64,000 nt of DNA from Anaerolineales bacterium (GTDB taxonomy: Bacteria; Chloroflexota; Anaerolineae; 4572-78; J111): positions 1,240,001 to 1,304,000 of the forward strand of contig JABTUW010000003.1 of assembly GCA_015075185.1 (NCBI GenBank). Direction: 5' to 3'. This document shows positions 34,542-43,200 of the stretch, in pieces; the stretch's first letter is position 1, and each line of letters starts with the position of its first letter. A program made the translations under genes and the position numbers. The notes beneath the pieces were generated by a model that was given only the letters and a program-made list of their open reading frames with translations, was not told the DNA's origin and searched no databases.

Positions 34542-35504
34542 ATGATCGAAACTGTCTACCCCTGGGAACATATTTTGCTCGGCCTGGCCTTTGAAGCCTG
34601 GCCGGGTGTCGTCCACGCCCCCAGCCAGCCGATTCAGGACAGCAAGTTGCTGGAAGAGGCTTATATGCACTGTCATTCACTCACCGCTTTGCACAGCCGC
34701 TCATTTCATCTGGCCTCGGCCCTGCTCCCGGCGCAGAAACGGCGGGCAGCGCGGGCGCTTTATGCCTTTTGCCGCGTAACCGACGACCTGGTGGACCGCT
34801 CGACCGAAGACGTGGAGACGAAGCTGCGCGTGTGGCGGCAGCGAGTTTCCACCTGGCATCCCCCCGCCGACGACCTGGTCGCGGTGGCCTGGGCCGATAC
34901 CCGCGCCCGCTACCACATTCCCCAGCGCTACGTCGAGCAGCTCATCGAGGGGGTAGGCCGCGATTTGCGCCAGAGCCGCTACGATACTTTTGAGGATTTG
35001 ACCACCTACTGCTACGGCGTGGCTTCGACCGTGGGGCTGATGAGCATGCATATCACCGGTTTTACCGGCCCGGAAGCAGTCCCCTACGCCGTTAAATTAG
35101 GCGTGGCTCTGCAATTAACCAATATCCTGCGGGATGTGGGTGAGGATTGGCGGGCCGGACGAGTGTATCTGCCGCAAGAAGACCTGGCTGCTTTCAAGCT
35201 GAGCGAGGCCGACCTGGCCGCCGGCCGGGTAGATGAACGCTGGCGCGCTTTTATGCGTTTCCAAATTGCGCGGACGCGCCGCCTGTATGCTGAGGCTCAA
35301 CCGGGAATTGCCCTGCTCAACCCGGATGGCCGCTTTGCCATCGCCGCCGCTGCCGGTCTTTACAGCGCCATCCTCGACGACATCGAGGCCCATGATTTCG
35401 ACGTTTTCGGACGGCGAGCGCATGTCAGCGGCTGGGGTAAACTGCGCCGCTTGCCGGGCATCTGGTGGCAGAGCATGGGCTATCACGGCCAGTATTTTGC
35501 TTAG
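34542..35504 (+). CDS. Phytoene/squalene synthase family protein
   Basis: Head-to-head prenyl transferase making phytoene or squalene-type C30/C40 precursors. Both Asp-rich motifs are intact: YAFCRVTDDLVDRSTED and LTNILRDVGEDWRAGRVYLPQEDL. The YMHCHSLTALHSRSFHLAS start of the core is typical of CrtB/HpnC-type proteins. I chose ATG 34542 because AGGG lies 9 bases upstream; TTG 34446 and ATG 34533 are other in-frame options. The product cannot be fixed without neighbouring desaturase or hopanoid genes, none of which are here. Confidence 0.9.
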   Translation: MIETVYPWEHILLGLAFEAWPGVVHAPSQPIQDSKLLEEAYMHCHSLTALHSRSFHLASALLPAQKRRAARALYAFCRVTDDLVDRSTEDVETKLRVWRQRVSTWHPPADDLVAVAWADTRARYHIPQRYVEQLIEGVGRDLRQSRYDTFEDLTTYCYGVASTVGLMSMHITGFTGPEAVPYAVKLGVALQLTNILRDVGEDWRAGRVYLPQEDLAAFKLSEADLAAGRVDERWRAFMRFQIARTRRLYAEAQPGIALLNPDGRFAIAAAAGLYSAILDDIEAHDFDVFGRRAHVSGWGKLRRLPGIWWQSMGYHGQYFA

Positions 35505-35612
35505 GCCGGGTTGCGTCCTGTCTCATTTCTGCTAAAATCGAGAGACACTGCAATCAGTCGTCGCGCTCAAAGCGTGACCTCTGCTGTATTTCAATTCCAG
35601 CAGGAGTCCTGC

Positions 35613-35900
35613 ATGATTATGACAGACAAACCCAAAAACTGGTGGCAACGGCTCGACGGTCCGCTCAAGGTGGGCCTGGTCTTTGCTGCTTTGGGGATTA
35701 TTCTGACGATTGTCGGCATCCTCCGCGACCCGACCACGCCGGTCACCGCCTGGTCGCTGGGGGTCGGCAGCCTCATTTCCGGCCTGACCTGGGGCTTGGT
35801 CAGTTGGGCCATCGCTACCGCCGCCGTAGAAGTCGAAAACGATGTGAACCAAGCTGAAGCCGAACCACCGGCCAATACCCCCACGGATGAGCCGAAATAG
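35613..35900 (+). CDS. Small two-helix membrane protein
   Basis: A 95-residue protein with two predicted helices (about residues 19-37, VGLVFAALGIILTIVGIL, and 48-69, LGVGSLISGLTWGLVSWAIA) and a polar acidic C-terminal tail ending TPTDEPK. CAGGAG 7 bases before ATG 35613 supports this start over an earlier in-frame codon at 35511. Its stop overlaps the next gene by 14 bases, so the two are probably coupled. No family recognised. Confidence 0.75.
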   Translation: MIMTDKPKNWWQRLDGPLKVGLVFAALGIILTIVGILRDPTTPVTAWSLGVGSLISGLTWGLVSWAIATAAVEVENDVNQAEAEPPANTPTDEPK

Positions 35901-36273
35901 TCTCATCCTGACCGGGTTAGTTGGATTGATCGGGGCCGTCGTCGTCACGGCCCTTTGCTTTGCGGCGATGGCCTGGGGTTTAATTCCCATCCTCGTCACC
36001 GGCTCAATCTACATGTGGGCCATCTTTCTGTTTCTGCTGGCCTTCTCTGTCACCGAAATTCCTGTCATGATTATCGGCATCCGCCGGATTGCCGCCAGCG
36101 CCAATCCTAAAGCCAAATATGTGGCCTGGCTGCTCAATTGTGGCTATGTCTTTTTTGGAGCGGTTTACGCCGCCCCTTTTATTTTATTGACTGGACGTCT
36201 CGGACTCGGCGCGCTCCTGGCCGGCCTGAGTTTGGTCCGTTTTATTTCGACTCTCATCTATTTACCAAAGTGA
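35887..36273 (+). CDS. Four-helix integral membrane protein
   Basis: A 128-residue hydrophobic protein with about four helices (near residues 5-28, 35-58, 75-98 and 103-122). Its ATG overlaps the end of the upstream two-helix protein, and the HAD phosphatase gene starts 5 bases after its stop. It looks like an uncharacterised membrane protein of this lineage; I assign no function. Confidence 0.75.
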   Translation: MSRNSLILTGLVGLIGAVVVTALCFAAMAWGLIPILVTGSIYMWAIFLFLLAFSVTEIPVMIIGIRRIAASANPKAKYVAWLLNCGYVFFGAVYAAPFILLTGRLGLGALLAGLSLVRFISTLIYLPK

Positions 36274-36278
36274 GCAAT

Positions 36279-37085
36279 ATGTTTCAACTCAAAGATCTTC
36301 AAGCCCTGATTATTGATATGGATGGCGTTTTGTGGCTGGACAACACGCCCCTGCCCGGCCTCAATACTTTTTTCGATTTCCTCCACCAACGCGCCATCCC
36401 TTACATCCTGGCCACCAACAATGCCAGCAAAACCCCCAGCCAGTATGTGGACAAGCTGGCTCGCTTCGGGGTGACGATCAGCCCGGAGCATGTGTTGACC
36501 TCACCCCTGGCGACAGCCGCTTATCTCAAGCAGACTTTCCAACCTGGGACGCCTGTTTATGTGGTTGGGCAGGAAGGGATCCTGGAGGCCATGAGCCAGG
36601 CCGGTTTTCGGGTGGTGGACAAGCTCAGCCAGCCCGCCGAGGTGGTGGTAGCCGGAGTAGACTTTACCCTGACCTATGACAAACTAAAATACGCCACCCT
36701 GCACATTCAGCGAGGTGCACGCTTTGTCGGCACCAACGACGATGTCACTTTTCCCGCCGCAGAAGGGCCTTGGCCGGGCGCCGGCTCAATTCTGGCCGCC
36801 ATTCAGGCTGCGACCGGCGTCACTCCCATCGTGATTGGCAAGCCGGAGCGGCTGATGTTTGACATTGCCGTGGAAAAAATGGGCAGCGACCCGGCCCGGA
36901 CTGCCATGCTGGGCGACCGGCTGGAGACGGACATTCTGGGCGCGCAGCGCGCCGGGGTCAAAACCATCCTGGTGACTACTGGCATTGATAACGAAACCTC
37001 CAGCCAGCTCAAGCGCATCTACCCCGACGCTATTTTCAGCGGATTGGAGGCGTTGGTGGAACAGTGGGCCAAAGAGATTCAATAA
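36279..37085 (+). CDS. HAD-superfamily (NagD-type) phosphatase
   Basis: A 268-residue HAD-IIA hydrolase. Motif I IIDMDGVLW (nucleophile Asp), motif II ATNNASKTP, motif III Lys in VIGKPERLMFD and motif IV MLGDRLETDILGAQRAG are all present; the C2-type cap lies between motifs II and III. Members dephosphorylate sugar phosphates, phosphoglycolate or nucleotides; the substrate here is unknown. I chose ATG 36279, since the longer frame from 36138 would run through the preceding membrane-protein gene. Confidence 0.92.
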   Translation: MFQLKDLQALIIDMDGVLWLDNTPLPGLNTFFDFLHQRAIPYILATNNASKTPSQYVDKLARFGVTISPEHVLTSPLATAAYLKQTFQPGTPVYVVGQEGILEAMSQAGFRVVDKLSQPAEVVVAGVDFTLTYDKLKYATLHIQRGARFVGTNDDVTFPAAEGPWPGAGSILAAIQAATGVTPIVIGKPERLMFDIAVEKMGSDPARTAMLGDRLETDILGAQRAGVKTILVTTGIDNETSSQLKRIYPDAIFSGLEALVEQWAKEIQ

Positions 37086-37259
37086 CAGGAGTTACGCGAT
37101 GAGTCTAAGTATGTCATTTCGACCGAAGCAGAGCGGAGGGAGAAATCCCTAATACCTCGTCTTGCAAGAGCAGTTTTGAGGGACGCTTCGCGTCGCTCCT
37201 TCGTCGCTCGAAACCTGTCCTGAGCGAAGTCGAAGGATGACATGACCGATAACCCCTGT
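37085..37259. repeat. Inverted-repeat-bounded element, copy 2
   Basis: ACAGGAGTTACGCGAT at 37085-37100 faces ACCGATAACCCCTGT ending at 37259. The interior contains TTTCGACCGAAGCAGAGCGG and its rough complement CCTGAGCGAAGTCGAAGG, so the whole is a long imperfect hairpin. It lies between the convergent HAD and nitroreductase genes and may act as their terminator. The ends match copies at 23407 and 47290. Confidence 0.65.
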
Positions 37260-37274
37260 AATTTTCAAATTGAC

Positions 37275-37943
37275 TCACCCCACAAACGTCACAAACTCGT
37301 CTAATATCTTTTTACTGATCGCCGGAACCTGGACACCCTCGGCGGGGTAGCCCACTACCAGGATGAGGTAAGCTCGCTCGTTGGGCGGGCGGTGGAGGAT
37401 TTCGCCCAAAAAGTTCATCGGGCTGGGCGTGTGGGTCAGCGAGACCAGGCCGGCCTGGTGGATAGCCGTAATTAGAATGCCCGTGGCAATGCCGACCGAC
37501 TCCGAGACGTAGTAATGCTTGATTTTGCGGCCAGCAGGGGCAAGGCCATAGTTTTGGGCAAAGATGACAATCAGATAAGGCGCGGTTTCGAGGAAAGGCT
37601 TGTGTTCGTCGGTGCCCAGCGGGGCCAGGGCCTCCAGCCATTCATCCGGGGCACGTCCCCCGTAAAATTCGCGCTCTTCCACCTCAGCCGCCTCTCGAAT
37701 TTTCTTCTTCACCGCCGGATCGCTGACGACGACAAAATGCCACGGTTGGAGATTTGCCCCGCTGGGAGCCGTCCCCGCCGCCAATAAACAGCTTTCGATA
37801 ATTTCGCGCGGCACGGGCCGGTCCGAAAAATCGCGTACAGTTCGCCGCCGGCGCATATCGGCATAGAAGGCAGCAGCGCGTAGTTTCATCTCTCCGACTG
37901 GATATTCATGGTATTGGGTCAGGGGAATCATCGTTTGAGTCAT
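37275..37943 (-). CDS. Nitroreductase-fold flavoprotein, iodotyrosine-deiodinase-like
   Basis: A 222-residue FMN-dependent protein. Start ATG 37943 follows AAGGA. FMN-binding segments are RRRRTVRDFSDRPVP and AAGTAPSGANLQPWHFVVV. The middle and C-terminal parts resemble vertebrate iodotyrosine deiodinase, including HYYVSESVGIATGILITAIHQAGLVSLTHTP and LVVGYPAEG. The substrate-lid triad Glu-Tyr-Lys of that enzyme is present with the same spacing (Glu90, Tyr94, Lys115; 4 and 21 residues). Halotyrosine dehalogenation is a reasonable hypothesis; a generic nitroreductase role is the alternative. Confidence 0.9.
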   Translation of the reverse strand: MTQTMIPLTQYHEYPVGEMKLRAAAFYADMRRRRTVRDFSDRPVPREIIESCLLAAGTAPSGANLQPWHFVVVSDPAVKKKIREAAEVEEREFYGGRAPDEWLEALAPLGTDEHKPFLETAPYLIVIFAQNYGLAPAGRKIKHYYVSESVGIATGILITAIHQAGLVSLTHTPSPMNFLGEILHRPPNERAYLILVVGYPAEGVQVPAISKKILDEFVTFVG

Positions 37944-38080
37944 CTTACTGTCCTTCAAAAATAGTCTTGCCGAGCGTAAAAGCTGTAGCTTTTGCACTCC
38001 GTATTTTCATTATCGGCAACAGGGTCATCTAATCTCTTTACAGCGGTCAGCCGTCAGCGGTCATCATTCAGGAGACAAGC

Positions 38081-38893
38081 ATGCTCAACTTATTTCAGGC
38101 CAAACCGCTCTGTATCGCCCATCGCGGCGCATCGAGCCTGGCCCCGGAGAACACACTGGCCTCCGCCCGTAAAGCTCTCGAAATCGGAGCCGATATGTGG
38201 GAGCTGGACGTCAGCGTGACGGCCGATGGCCAGTTAATCGTGCTGCACGACGACTCGCTGGCCCGGACCAGCAACGCCTCGGCCCTCTTTCCCAACCGCG
38301 CTCCCTGGCTCATCTCGAATTTCACCCTGACCGAGATCAAGCAGCTCGACGCCGGTTCCTGGTTCATCGAGAGCGACCCTTTCGGCACGATTGCCAGTGG
38401 TACGGTCACGCTCGACGAGCAAACAATCATGCGCGGCCAGCCCATCCCGACCCTCCAGGAAGCCCTCCTTTTTACTCAGGTGCACAACTGGCGGGTCAAT
38501 GTCGAGATCAAGGCGTTGATCCCCCCCTTGACCGGCTTTCCCGTGGTCGAAGCCGTGGTCAGCCTCATCGAAAGTCTGGATATGACCGAGCAGGTTTTGC
38601 TATCCTCGTTTGTCCACGCTTACATGCAGCAAGCCAAAGCCTTGCATCCGGCCATCGCCGCGGCGGCCCTGCTGGACGAGGGCGAAGCCTGGCCCGCCGG
38701 GCTAACCATTGACGCCCTTCATCCTCACTACACCTCTGTTGACGCAGACCATACCCAGACGCTGCGTCAGACCGGAGTCGCGGTCAATCCCTGGACGGTC
38801 AACGATCCTGCCGGAATGAAACGTCTCATCGCCGCGGGGGTAACGGGGATATTTACCGATTTTCCACAGGTTTTGAAGCAGGTAATAGGGTAG
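38081..38893 (+). CDS. ugpQ: Glycerophosphodiester phosphodiesterase
   Basis: Hydrolyses glycerophosphodiesters to glycerol-3-phosphate and an alcohol. It is 270 residues with a GDPD TIM barrel. The catalytic HRGASSLAPENT gives the His-Arg and Glu-Asn metal/phosphate residues, WELDVSVTADGQLIVLHDDSL gives the metal-binding ExD and general-acid His, and NVEIKA carries a late metal Glu. No signal peptide is seen, so it is probably cytoplasmic (UgpQ-like). AGGAGA precedes the ATG. Confidence 0.94.
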   Translation: MLNLFQAKPLCIAHRGASSLAPENTLASARKALEIGADMWELDVSVTADGQLIVLHDDSLARTSNASALFPNRAPWLISNFTLTEIKQLDAGSWFIESDPFGTIASGTVTLDEQTIMRGQPIPTLQEALLFTQVHNWRVNVEIKALIPPLTGFPVVEAVVSLIESLDMTEQVLLSSFVHAYMQQAKALHPAIAAAALLDEGEAWPAGLTIDALHPHYTSVDADHTQTLRQTGVAVNPWTVNDPAGMKRLIAAGVTGIFTDFPQVLKQVIG

Positions 38894-38898
38894 CAGGA

Positions 38899-40131
38899 TT
38901 ATCCTCGCATGGCCGTCCACACAGCCCGAGGTGTGATCGAGCGGCCGGTCAGCAGGCCGTGGGCGCGGAAGAGGCGTGTACTTAACCAGATAGAAAAGGT
39001 AGCCCAGAGCAGCAAACCAACCAGCCCCATGCCCCATTGGTCCCAAGGCACCGGGCCAAGTAATAAGCGGAAAGGCATCAGCAACGGCGAGGTCAGTGGG
39101 CAGAGGCTGAGCCACACTGCCGGCGAGCCGGTCGGGTGAGGCAGGATAAACAAAACGCCGATCACCGGCGAGAGGGCAACCAGGCGGGCCAGCGCCAGCA
39201 GCGAGACGCTTTCAGGCAAATTGGGCCAGATAGCGGCCACCGTCATCATCATGCCACAGTAAGCCAGGTAGCCCAGCAGCAGATAGGGCAAACTGAGCCC
39301 CAGCGCCATCCCCGGCAGGGCCGCCGGCCCTGAACCATCAGGATTATGCCCGTAGACCAGCATGATGATCAGCAGGGTTAGCCCGGCTTGGGCCAGGGCC
39401 AGGGTGGCCAGCCCGGCGATTTTGCCGCCGACCAACTGGGCCGGAGTGGTGCTGACCACCAGCACTTCTAAAACTCTGGCCCGCGCCTCTCGCTGGAAGG
39501 CCCGCAGCAGCAAAATCCCACCGATATTCAACAGGTAAGCGAAAAGCAGCAGCACCAGCCCGGCTGAAATGAGCTGGCTCGTATCCAGATTGGCCGGAAT
39601 GAAGCTAAAGGCGGGAGGCGGGGGGCCATGCCGGGTCAACTTCACCGGGGCGGTCAGACGGGCAGCCAGGGTTGGGCTATCCAGCTTGCGCAGCAGATTG
39701 TCGCGCAGCAGGCGTTGAATGGCTCCATCCGACTCGGTCAACAATTGCGGGGCCGGGCTATATTGGGTCACCTGGCCGCTTTGCATATAATCAGCGGCAA
39801 TGACGTAGTAACTTTCAATGTCCCCACGTTGGAGGGCGGCTTCGGCTTCGGCTTCGCGAGCAAAAGCCCGCAGATGGTCCGGTTCCCCGGCGGGCGCCGG
39901 CTCGATAAGCTCTGCGTGGTCCACATACCCCACCGTCTCCTTCAGCGCGTCTGATTGGTTAAAGATGGTCTCGACCTTGGCCAGGGGTGTTTCTTGGGTG
40001 GCGGCCTGCACCTGCGGCCAGGCGCCTACCGCCGCAAAAATCAGGGGCATCCCAATGGCCGTGAAATAAAATGTCCACTGCCTCAGGTGATATACCATCT
40101 CCTGCCAGGCAATGTGTAAAAATTTGGTCAC
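38899..40131 (-). CDS. Orphan ABC-2-type permease (NatB-like)
   Basis: A 410-residue permease with one N-terminal helix, an extracellular domain of about 145 residues, then five or six helices from about residue 185. The coupling segment FQREARARVLEVLVVSTTPAQLVGGKIAGL matches the counterpart in the NatB-like protein at 29926-31152, so the two are distant paralogues. There is no ATPase next to it: its neighbours are a converging phosphodiesterase and the giant TPR gene upstream. It may use the ATPase at 28996 or one outside the window. Confidence 0.85.
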   Translation of the reverse strand: MTKFLHIAWQEMVYHLRQWTFYFTAIGMPLIFAAVGAWPQVQAATQETPLAKVETIFNQSDALKETVGYVDHAELIEPAPAGEPDHLRAFAREAEAEAALQRGDIESYYVIAADYMQSGQVTQYSPAPQLLTESDGAIQRLLRDNLLRKLDSPTLAARLTAPVKLTRHGPPPPAFSFIPANLDTSQLISAGLVLLLFAYLLNIGGILLLRAFQREARARVLEVLVVSTTPAQLVGGKIAGLATLALAQAGLTLLIIMLVYGHNPDGSGPAALPGMALGLSLPYLLLGYLAYCGMMMTVAAIWPNLPESVSLLALARLVALSPVIGVLFILPHPTGSPAVWLSLCPLTSPLLMPFRLLLGPVPWDQWGMGLVGLLLWATFSIWLSTRLFRAHGLLTGRSITPRAVWTAMRG

Positions 40132-40135
40132 GCAA

Positions 40136-40257
40136 CCTCAGTTCTGGTTTTTACTTTCGCGACAGGACCTGCGGCAAGATTTACAGGATGAAAAAGCTCA
40201 AAAATCTTGTTAATCATGTAAATCCTGTCTATTTTGGGCAAAAATGTTGAACTCGAG
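40136..40257. repeat. Dispersed ~120-base repeat, intact copy
   Basis: Starts CCTCAGTTC, contains CGACAGGACCTGCGGCAAG and TCAAAAATCTTGTTAATC, and ends TGTTGAACTCGAG. A second copy at 52818-52907 and 55409-55440 is split by two insertion sequences. It lies between the giant TPR gene and the permease; internal direct and inverted GATTTACAGGAT units could form a hairpin. Confidence 0.7.
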
Positions 40258-40266
40258 TTTTGGCAG

Positions 40267-43200
40267 CTACTTTAACTGGAGTTGGATAGGTTCGCGCCGG
40301 CGCTGGCGGATAGCCTGTTCGTACATGGCCAGGGCCAAATCGCGTTCGCCGCGCTGCTCGTAGATAGCGCCCAGGTTATGGTAGGGCCAGGTGTAGCCTG
40401 GGTCCAGTTCGATGGCCTGCTCGTAGGCGTGAATTGCCTGCTCCTGTTGGTTCAGAACAGTGTAAATATTGCCCAGGTTGGTCCATGAGACGGCTCGATC
40501 CATTTGGCTGGGGTGGCGCTCGATGACCTGGCGATATAACGTCATTGCCTGCTCATACTCGCCCAGTTTTTCATACACGACGCCCAGGTTATTGTAAGGC
40601 CAGGCGTAATCAGGCGCTAGTTCAATCGCCCGACGGTAAGCGGCAATGGCTTGGTCCGGCTGCTTGAGATCGTCGTAAATATCGCCCAGGCTGTTCCAGG
40701 GCAGCGCCGCCGCCGGATCGAGTTCAATCGCCCGCCGGTAGATCACAATGGCCTGTTCATAATGACCCAAGGTATTGTAAAGATTGCCCAAATTGTGCCA
40801 GGACATGGCCCGCTCCCGATCGTTAGTGTGCCGGACAATCGCCTGCTCGTAAAAGGCCAGGGCCTGCTCATACCTTTCCAGGCTTTCATAAATCAAGCCC
40901 AGGTTATGATACGGCCAGGCATAGGCCGGGTCCACCTCGATGGCCCGCTCGTAGGCCTTGATCGCCTCTCCCGGCTGGCCCTGCGCGCTGTAAACTCCGC
41001 CCAGCCCATTCCAGGACAAGGCAAATCGCTCATCCAGTTGAATCGCCTGCTGAAAGGCATCTATAGCCTCGGTATAGCGAGTCAAGGCGCGATAAACATT
41101 ACCCAGGCAGTAATACAGCACCGCTCGATCTCGATTTGACTGAGGCTGACCTGTCCCCGGCGCAACTTGCTGCTCAATGGCCTGCTGGTAGTAGCGCAGC
41201 GCGGCTTCATAGTTGTTTTGACGCTCCTGAACGAGGCCCAAGTGCTGGTAGAGCCAGACTGCCTCGGGGTCCAGGGTCAGAGCGTGTTCATAGGCGCTGA
41301 CCGCCTCCGGGTAGCGGCTCAGCTTGGCATAGACCGTGCCCAGGCCACTCCAGGGCAGGACATAAGCCTCATCCAGCTTGGCTGCCCGTTGATAAGCAGG
41401 AATCGCCTCGTCGTTGCGGCCCAGCGCCGTGTAGACATCGCCCAGGCTGTTCCAGGGCAGGGCGTAGGCAGCGTCAATCGTTCCGGCCTGTTGATACGCC
41501 TCCAGCGCCGCTTCCAGGTCATTCCGGGCCACAAGCGTATTACCCAGGTGATGCCAGGTGACGGCCCGTCCGACCTCATCCGGCTGGTGCCGCTCGAGCG
41601 CCTGCCGGTAGAGCTTTTCGGCCGCCTCATATCCGCCCTGACCCTCATAAATCAGTCCCAGGCGCTGATAGGGCCAGGGGTAGGTTGGATCGGCCTTGGT
41701 AGCCTGCTGGTACGCCTCGGTCGCCGCTCTGATTTCGGACAACTCGTCATAGACATTGCCCAGGCCGTACCAGGCCAGCGCCCGGTCCTGATCGGCCGGA
41801 TGCCGCTCAATCGCCTGGCGATAATAGGTGACGGCCTGCTGATACTCTTCACGCTCCCGATAAATTTCGCCAAGATGGTGATAGGGCCAGGCCAACTCCG
41901 GGTCTAACTCGATGGCCCGCTGGTAGGCTTTGACCGCCTCATCGGGACGGTTTAAGGCCCGGTACACATCGCCCAGGCTGTTCCAGGGTAAGGCCGCTTT
42001 AGGATTAAATTGGGCCGCCTGCTGGTAAGCGTCAAGCGCCTGTTCCGGCTGCTCCAGGCTGGTGTAAATGTGGCCTACCTGCTGCCATGCGGCCGCCCGA
42101 TCCGGGTCGTGGCGGTGGCGGGCAATCGCCTCCTGGAATTGGGTCAGGGCTGACTCGTACTCGCCACGCTCGGCGTAAACCTCGGCCAGGTGGTGGTACG
42201 GCCAGGCTTGCTTGGGCGCCAGTTTGATGCTGCGGCGATAGGCAGCAATAGCATCTTCGGGACGGTTGAGCGCCCGGTAGATCGTGCCGAGGCTGCTCCA
42301 GGGAGCGGCATTTTGCGGGTCCAGCCGGGTCATCGAGCGATAAGCCGCGAGTGCCTGCTCATAGCGACCCGTTTCCTGGTAGAGATGGCCCACCCGCTCC
42401 CACAATTCGGCCCGCTCGCGGTCTCCCCGGTGGTGGGTAATGGCCTGCTGATAGGCCGTCAGGGCCTGCTCGGTCTCGCCGCGTTGCTCATAAAGCTGGC
42501 CCAGGCGATGGTACGGCCAGGGGTAGGCGGGGTCAAAACCGCTGGCTCGCCGGTAGGCATCCATCGCCAGGTCCGGCTGTTTCAGTGCCCGGTAAACATC
42601 GCCCAGGCTGTTCCAGGCCAGGGCGAGGTCGTGGTCAACCGGGTGGCGGGCAGCGGCCTGCTGATAATAGTTCAACGCAGCCGGATAGTCGCCGCGAGCC
42701 TCAAAAATCGCGCCCAGGTGATGATAGTCCCAGGCATTGGCTGGGTCCAGTTCGATAGCCCGGCGATAGGCTTTGATCGCCTCATCCCGGCGATTCGCGG
42801 CCTCATACAAGTCGCCCAGGTTCGACCAGGTGGGAGCATAAGCTGGGTCCAGTTCGCTGGCACGCTGGTAGGCGCTGAGAGCCTGTTCGCGCCGGTTCAG
42901 CGCCCGGTAGGTGTCGCCGAGGTGATGCCAGGGCAGGGCAAAAGCCGGATCGAGCGCCCCGGCCTGGCGGAAGGCTTTGATGGCCTCCTGGGGCCGGTCT
43001 ATGGTCTGGTAGATTTGGCCCAACTGCTGCCAGGTCATCGCCCGGGCCGGGTCAGTTTGATGGCGCTCCACGGCCTGTTCATAACGGGTGAGAGCAGGCT
43101 CATACTCGCCGCGCTGCTGGTGCAGCCAGCCCAGGTGGTGATACGGCCAGGCTTCCGCCGGGTCCAGGCCAATGGCCTGCCGGTATGCGGCCATCGCTTC

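Noticed and set aside
36138..36278. Longer HAD phosphatase starting at 36138
   Set aside because: It overlaps the four-helix membrane-protein gene; ATG 36279 gives the normal motif I position near the N terminus.
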